Assembly: GCF_002846415.1 (NCBI RefSeq)
Contig: NZ_PJMX01000001.1
Coordinates: forward strand, 1,860,001 to 1,924,000
Direction of reading: 5' to 3'
DNA length: 64,000 nucleotides
Source of the DNA: Streptomyces sp. TLI_146
GTDB lineage: Bacteria > Actinomycetota > Actinomycetes > Streptomycetales > Streptomycetaceae
The number at the start of each line of letters is the position of its first letter. Positions within the stretch are counted from its first letter, which is position 1. Under the pieces are notes generated by a model. It saw only the letters and a program-made list of their open reading frames with translations, searched no databases and was not told the origin of the DNA. Below are positions 59,918 through 64,000 of this stretch, in pieces. A program made the position numbers and the translations under genes.

Positions 59918-60822
59918 CGGCGCGGCCCCCCGGCCTGCGGGAGAGTGATGGGGCGCGCCGGTATCTGGTGCGAGAACAGGTCGCCGCCCTTCCAGGCCGC
60001 AGCCGGCGTGGCCGCAGGCTCGGTGGACAGAGCCGGATGCGCGGCGGCGGGCGCGGGAGGGGCCGGTGCCGGGACGCGGGGCTGGGTGGTCAGCCACGGT
60101 CCGGACGTCGCCAGCTGCGCCACCGCGACCGTGCCCCACAGGGGGTGGGTGTCGGCGTCGGCGAGCGGGCGTCCTGCGGCCCAGGCGCTCAGGGCCCGGT
60201 AGACGGGGGCGAGTGCATGGCCGGTGATGGTCAGCTCGTAGGCGCGGTCCTCCTTGCGGACCAGGCCGTCCGCGACCAGGCGGTCGACCTGGGGGTAGAT
60301 GTTGCTGAGCCGGTGGCTCGGCATCGTCGCGGCGGACAGTGCCTTGGCGCTGGAGGCGCCGCGTTCCTTGAGTGCCCACAGGATCGGCGTGGCGTGCCGG
60401 GGGCTGATCAGTGCGAGGGCGTCCTCGATGTTCTGCGCGGGCGCGACCTGGGCGAGCGGCTCCAGCTTCCCGGTGTCCTTGTTCTTGACCAGGGGCGTTT
60501 CCAGGTACGTCTCGCCCCAGGCGGCGATCACGGTCAGGACGGGTATCAGGTCGGTGCCGCGGGCGGTCAGGCCGTAGGTGACGTGGCCCTGGGCGACTTC
60601 GGTGCGCTCGACCAGTCCGGCGTCGGACAGCTTGCGTAGCTTGGGGTGGAGGGTGCCGTCGTTCAGCCAGGGCAGGCGCGGCTTGACCTCGGCGTAGCGC
60701 AGGGGCTGCGTGGACAGCGTCATTAGGATCCGCACGTTCCACAGCGGGGCGATCATCTCCAGCGACTCGGTGACGCGGGCGACGTCGACCTGGGTGGAGC
60801 GGGGCAGACCGGTGGTGGCCAA
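59914..60822 (-). CDS. Double winged-helix HxlR-family regulator with Pro/Ala tail
   Basis: A 302-residue protein from TTG 60822 (GAGGAG upstream). Two HxlR domains: LEMIAPLWNVRILMTLSTQP with LRYAEVKPRLPWLNDGTLHP (about 18-95), and ISPRHATPILWALKERGASS with RLSNIYPQVDRLVADGLVRK (about 138-215). The last 70 residues are Pro/Ala-rich and end ITLPQAGGPRR. It heads the regulator-MFS-ATP-grasp set. Confidence 0.75.
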   Translation of the reverse strand: MATTGLPRSTQVDVARVTESLEMIAPLWNVRILMTLSTQPLRYAEVKPRLPWLNDGTLHPKLRKLSDAGLVERTEVAQGHVTYGLTARGTDLIPVLTVIAAWGETYLETPLVKNKDTGKLEPLAQVAPAQNIEDALALISPRHATPILWALKERGASSAKALSAATMPSHRLSNIYPQVDRLVADGLVRKEDRAYELTITGHALAPVYRALSAWAAGRPLADADTHPLWGTVAVAQLATSGPWLTTQPRVPAPAPPAPAAAHPALSTEPAATPAAAWKGGDLFSHQIPARPITLPQAGGPRR

Positions 60823-60852
60823 GGGGGGTAACTCCTCATGCGGGCGGGCGGA

Positions 60853-61263
60853 TCAGCGGGGGCGGGCGGCAGTGGGCGCCACGCCGGAGACCGGTACGGC
60901 GGGTGCCGCCGACGGCGGGGTGGGTGTGGCGGGGACGCGGTGCAGGCCGGCGAGGACGGCACTGACGGTCTTGGCCTGGGCGTCCCGGGTGGCGACGGAT
61001 TCGGCGATCCGGCGGGCGCAGTCGAGCAGGTGGCCTGCTTCGTACTTGCCGATGTCCCGCTCCGGGTGCACCAGTTCACGCAGCCGCTGGAGCTGGAGGG
61101 TGATGTTGCACTCGGCGAGCTGGAGATCGGTGTGACTGCTGGTCAGGGCGGCGAGCATGCTGCCGCGGGGGTGAGTGCCGGCGTGGGCTTCGAGCTCGGC
61201 GATCGGCTGGCCGTACAAGTCCTCGATGCGTTCGGCGATGGTCTGGGAGAGGGCGTGGGGCAA
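60853..61263 (-). CDS. Small helical paralogue 3 of 3
   Basis: A 136-residue helical protein from TTG 61263 (weak ribosome site). GQPIAELEAHAG near the N terminus and ESVATRDAQAKTVSAVLAGL near the end of the core correspond to segments in the next two proteins, so the three look like a tandem triplication. The tail is Pro/Ala-rich, ending SGVAPTAARPR. Function unknown. Confidence 0.55.
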   Translation of the reverse strand: MPHALSQTIAERIEDLYGQPIAELEAHAGTHPRGSMLAALTSSHTDLQLAECNITLQLQRLRELVHPERDIGKYEAGHLLDCARRIAESVATRDAQAKTVSAVLAGLHRVPATPTPPSAAPAVPVSGVAPTAARPR

Positions 61264-61275
61264 TCGGCAGGGCTT

Positions 61276-61719
61276 TCAGGGTCGGCGGGCCCGCACCGCC
61301 CCGGCACGCACAGGTGCCGGGGCGGGCGGAAGCGTGGTGGTGAGCCTGGGCTGGGCGAGCTGCACCGGTCGCTCAGAGCGGGTTCCGGGTGTCGGCATGG
61401 TGTGCAGCAGCCCGGCCAGTGCGGTGGCGTATCCGTCGCGGGCGGACAGGGCCGCCTCCAGCCACCGCGCATCGAACCGCAGGTCGTCGGCGAACAAGTC
61501 GCCAAGGTCCCGGTCAGCGGCCGTGGCGTCGTGGATGCGGTCGCGGACCCGGGCGACCTGTTCCTCGGCCACCGCCAGCCAGGAGCGCAGCTCCAAGGCG
61601 CGCATCAGGGCGGCGGACGCCTCGGGGCCGGCGGCCTGCGCGTACAGCTCGCTCAGCGAGGCACCGAAGGCTTGGGCCAGGGCCTCGTCCTTGCTGGTGG
61701 GCCTGTGCACAACGCTCAC
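61276..61719 (-). CDS. Small helical paralogue 2 of 3
   Basis: A 147-residue helical protein from GTG 61719, which overlaps the stop of paralogue 1 (GTGA). Matching segments: FGASLSELYAQAAG and AALSARDGYATALAGLLHTM. The tail LPPAPAPVRAGAVRARRP has the operon's low-complexity type. Function unknown. Confidence 0.6.
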   Translation of the reverse strand: MSVVHRPTSKDEALAQAFGASLSELYAQAAGPEASAALMRALELRSWLAVAEEQVARVRDRIHDATAADRDLGDLFADDLRFDARWLEAALSARDGYATALAGLLHTMPTPGTRSERPVQLAQPRLTTTLPPAPAPVRAGAVRARRP

Positions 61720-62174
61720 CGCACCGCTCCGCGCACCGGGACGGACGGCGCGGGCGCGCTCGGCGCCGGTGCGGTCTGCAGGGCCGGACCACGCCGGGAG
61801 GCTGCTTCGGCGCCCCGCCAGGCTCCCGGTCCCCTGCGGCCCAGGGAGTTCGGGTCGGTGTAGTGGCGCACCACCATCGCCCGACCGTCACGCACCGCCA
61901 CGGCAGTTTTGACCCGGTCGGCCAGCGCCATCACCGGGTCGCCCAGGACGTCGTCAGGCGCGCTGCCGAGGGCTGCGACGAGGGCGTCCTCGACCTTGTT
62001 CAGTGCTTCCTGGGCCTCGGCGAGCATGCCGTACCACTTCACGACGACGGTGGCGTCGTCGTTGGCGTGCGGGGCGGCGGCCACCGCCCGGCGCAGGTCG
62101 GCCAGCGGCATCTGGAAGCGGGCCTCGATCTGCTCGGTGATGACGCCCATCACGTCGTCGGCGTCGTCGGGCAC
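61716..62174 (-). CDS. Small helical paralogue 1 of 3
   Basis: A 152-residue helical, acidic protein from GTG 62174 (GGAG 7 bases upstream). Matching segments: FQMPLADLRRAVAAAPHAN and VKTAVAVRDGRAMVVRHYTD. The tail TAPAPSAPAPSVPVRGAVR resembles those of its neighbours. Function unknown. Confidence 0.6.
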   Translation of the reverse strand: MPDDADDVMGVITEQIEARFQMPLADLRRAVAAAPHANDDATVVVKWYGMLAEAQEALNKVEDALVAALGSAPDDVLGDPVMALADRVKTAVAVRDGRAMVVRHYTDPNSLGRRGPGAWRGAEAASRRGPALQTAPAPSAPAPSVPVRGAVR

Positions 62175-62270
62175 GGCACGGCTCCTTTCCTTGGAAATAC
62201 GTGGGGCGGGTCCGTAGCGAAGGCGGGAGGAATTGCGCTGCCGGTTCGGTGAATTGGCGTGGCCGGGCGG

Positions 62271-62606
62271 CTAGTCGAGGCACATGTAGGCGTCGCGGTA
62301 GACGTATGAGCCAGAGACCCAGCCCTTTACGCCGGTGCTTGTGTCGGTGATGTAGTGCCAGTTGCCGCTGGTCTTGTGGACCGTGAAGCGGTGGCTGCGG
62401 TAGAGCACGCCGACGGCGGTGGAATGCGCGCTCGCCTTGGAGCGGATCGTGACCGCCTGCGTGTGTACGGCCCACGGTCCGGGCCGGTCGCAGCCGCGGG
62501 TGGCCGGTGCCTGGGCCGGTGCCGCGTTCGCGGAGGTGGCACTGGCGAGCGGCAGGGCGAGTGCACCAATAACGGCGGCGCAGACGGCTATGCGGGATGA
62601 GCGCAT
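62271..62606 (-). CDS. Secreted SH3-domain protein
   Basis: A 111-residue secreted protein from ATG 62606 (GGAGG upstream). Signal peptide RSSRIAVCAAVIGALALPLA ending SANA. The mature part is a bacterial SH3_3 domain: VTIRSKASAHSTAVGVLYRS, then NWHYITDTSTGVKGWVSGSY and a final YMCLD. Cys pair C-D-R and YMC may form a disulfide. Such proteins are common in Streptomyces and bind the cell wall or act as envelope factors. Confidence 0.8.
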   Translation of the reverse strand: MRSSRIAVCAAVIGALALPLASATSANAAPAQAPATRGCDRPGPWAVHTQAVTIRSKASAHSTAVGVLYRSHRFTVHKTSGNWHYITDTSTGVKGWVSGSYVYRDAYMCLD

Positions 62607-62699
62607 GAGGAATTGACCTCCAGGAAAAAGGGGAAGGGGGAATGCGGAACCACCCCCGCGGCTGACGCCGTGCGGGCAGTGGTTCAAGAGTCCGGAGAT

Positions 62700-62722
62700 T
62701 CCCCGGTTTTGCTAACCGGGGA
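62700..62722 (-). terminator. Hairpin terminator between two minus-strand genes
   Basis: A perfect 9-bp stem (TCCCCGGTT / AACCGGGGA) with a 5-base loop, 90 bp downstream of the 62812 gene end and upstream of the SH3 gene. Confidence 0.65.
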
Positions 62723-62811
62723 TGTGCTGCTATGTTTCGCCCTTCGCAGGGCGTCGGCGCCTCGCGGAGTTCCCGAGGGAGATCCGGCGCGGGGCTAATT
62801 TGGGCTCGGAG

Positions 62812-63537
62812 TCAGCGAGTTGGGCCTGTGCGCGGAGCGGAGGCCACGGGAAGGCCGGGCATCGTGGACGGTGCGCTGCGCCGGGTCGATGTATCGGCGG
62901 TCGGCAGAGGGACGTCCTCGCCGGACCAGTGGGCCTGCCACCAGGCGGTGGCCTGCTCGTAGGTCGAAAAGCCGCCTTCGCGCAGGGTGTGCGTCCCGCG
63001 CTCGGTGTCGACCTCTTCCAGCAGCACCCGGAAACGCAGTGGCGCCGTCTCGTCGATGGCGGCCAGGAGCACCGTGATCTGCAGGCGATCCGGGTCGTCG
63101 TCCGAGGTGTAACTGGTGACGAGGGCGAAGTGATCGCCGTCGGAGGTGAGGCGGTCCTCCAGCGCCTTGGTGGCCTCGTCGGCAGGGTCGGTGCCGATGT
63201 CCGCGGGCAGGGCGATGGCGTCCTTCGGGCAGCCGCGGGCGATCAGCCAGCTCTGCGCCATGGGCACCAAGGGCAGTTGGTCGTGCTGGAAGCGGAAGGT
63301 GCGGGCCGACACGTCGCGCTGCAGGTGGAGGGCCACCAGCTGCGGCTCGCCGGGTATGCCCCAGGTCACCGAGCTGTTGTGCATGACGTAGTAGCTGTGC
63401 CGCTGGTCGTCGGTGTGGTGCTCGGCGAGCACGGTGAGTTCAGTGGCTTCGATGTCGATGTGCTGCCAGAACTGCTCGGCGACACGGTCATTGACGGCTT
63501 CGTAGCCGTCGAGGCGGAAGTCCGGGGACGAGAGCAT
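62812..63537 (-). CDS. Hypothetical protein with Pro/Arg tail
   Basis: A 241-residue acidic alpha/beta protein from ATG 63537. Notable segments: EQFWQHIDIEATELTVLAEH, WGIPGEPQLVALHLQRDVSA, FALVTSYTSDDDPDRLQITV and YEQATAWWQAHWSGEDVPLP. It ends TMPGLPVASAPRTGPTR. No family recognised. Confidence 0.6.
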   Translation of the reverse strand: MLSSPDFRLDGYEAVNDRVAEQFWQHIDIEATELTVLAEHHTDDQRHSYYVMHNSSVTWGIPGEPQLVALHLQRDVSARTFRFQHDQLPLVPMAQSWLIARGCPKDAIALPADIGTDPADEATKALEDRLTSDGDHFALVTSYTSDDDPDRLQITVLLAAIDETAPLRFRVLLEEVDTERGTHTLREGGFSTYEQATAWWQAHWSGEDVPLPTADTSTRRSAPSTMPGLPVASAPRTGPTR

Positions 63538-63575
63538 AGAGGCTTTCGGGGATGGGGCACGCGGGGCGTGCGGGT

Positions 63576-64000
63576 TCAGCGGCGGGCGGGAGTAGCCGCA
63601 GGCCAGGTACCGGGGCGGGGTGCGGGAGCGGCTCCCGGTGTCGTGGCCGGGCGCGGGGCGGTCAGGGCGGCGCGGCCAGTGTCGGTCAGCGTGACGGGCT
63701 GGCCTGCGGTGACCGGGTGGGAGGTGTCGCGCACCACCAGGCGGTCTTCTTCGAGGCGTTGGAGCTGGCTGTAGGGGAGGCGGGTGCCGGAGGCGGTGAC
63801 GACGTACAGCTGCTGCGTGAGCAGGTTCTGGTGGAGCTTGGCGCCCTGAGTGATGGCGAGCAGCGCCGCGATGTCGGGCGCCGGCAGGTTGGGCACGTCG
63901 CGCGGAGCGTTGTGCCGGGCGGCGGCCTCGACCGGCTTGAGCGCGGCGACGGCCTGTGCCTGCCGCTCATCCCGGGTACGGGCCGCCTCCTCCAGCAGGC
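63576..64000 (-). CDS. Hypothetical protein, C-terminal part (runs off the window)
   Basis: The frame is open to the window edge on the minus strand and begins outside. Visible: a charged helix (LLEEAARTRDERQAQAVAAL), then AALLAITQGAKLHQNLLTQQ and YVVTASGTRLPYSQLQRLEE with a winged-helix-like finish VTLTDTGRAAL, followed by the Pro/Ala tail PGTWPAATPARR. It may be a small DNA-binding protein. The 106-codon reading from 63896 is only part of it. Confidence 0.55.
   Translation of the reverse strand, partial: LLEEAARTRDERQAQAVAALKPVEAAARHNAPRDVPNLPAPDIAALLAITQGAKLHQNLLTQQLYVVTASGTRLPYSQLQRLEEDRLVVRDTSHPVTAGQPVTLTDTGRAALTAPRPATTPGAAPAPRPGTWPAATPARR

Noticed and set aside
1..64000. tRNA genes or att sites marking the integrated elements
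   Set aside because: No cloverleaf-like sequence was recognised by eye and no convincing long att repeat was found apart from the IS21 target duplication. A dedicated search would be needed to exclude them.

Overview
The window is GC-rich (about 70 percent) actinobacterial DNA and is almost certainly from Streptomyces or a close relative. The evidence is GTG and TTG starts, strongly GC-biased third codon positions, and Streptomyces-type families: WhiB, DUF317, DUF2637/SpdB, an LAxTG surface protein and MAB_1171c-type membrane proteins. It is accessory DNA, either a plasmid or an integrated island. It contains no tRNA or rRNA gene, no CRISPR array and no core housekeeping operon.

Layout. (1) 1-10.3 kb: a co-directional, translationally coupled cluster that looks like small-molecule or modified-nucleotide biosynthesis. 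Its genes encode the end of an epimerase, a thymidylate-synthase-family enzyme with the cytosine-type substitution, a carbamoyltransferase, a glycosyltransferase-like protein, a P-loop kinase, a methyltransferase, an APH-like kinase, a Cys-containing small ORF, a NUDIX protein, an ABC exporter (frame broken by one base) and a methyltransferase-NUDIX fusion. A strong hairpin closes it. (2) 10.3-15.5 kb: sparse, with small or phage-like genes and a HAD phosphatase. (3) 15.5-18.3 kb: an ImmA/IrrE-like peptidase and a MAB_1171c-like membrane protein convergent with a double-HTH XRE regulator. (4) 18.9-27.3 kb: an integrated mobilizable element with a replication initiator, DnaC-like loader, WhiB, DUF2637/SpdB, MobC and relaxase, ending in a lipoprotein and terminator.

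(5) 27.3-52.5 kb: a defence-island-like region with three NLR-type systems among recombinase wreckage. Two are paralogous pairs, each a small Trypco2-like protein plus a trypsin-STAND-TPR protein (27.8-31.8 and 36.5-40.2 kb). The third is an alpha/beta-hydrolase plus a caspase-STAND protein with 14 WD40 repeats (46.2-51.5 kb). Between them lie a serine-recombinase tail, a tyrosine-integrase remnant, a TnsA-like fragment, a DUF317 operon, and a complete IS21-family element (40527-45113, 5-bp target duplication) carrying a passenger gene and a nested antisense IS110. The third system appears to split a GNAT-like gene whose halves lie on either side of it.

(6) 52.7-64 kb: a minus-strand plasmid-type operon array with an LAxTG surface protein, DUF317 protein, ATP-grasp ligase, MFS exporter, two winged-helix regulators, three small tandem paralogues, a secreted SH3 protein and unknowns. 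Many of these proteins end in a similar Pro/Ala/Arg-rich tail.

The most interesting content is the trio of protease-effector STAND systems, which probably sense phage or plasmid proteins through repeat domains and unleash a trypsin, caspase or hydrolase. Several broken genes can be restored by changing one base in a homopolymer, so some apparent pseudogenes may be sequence errors.
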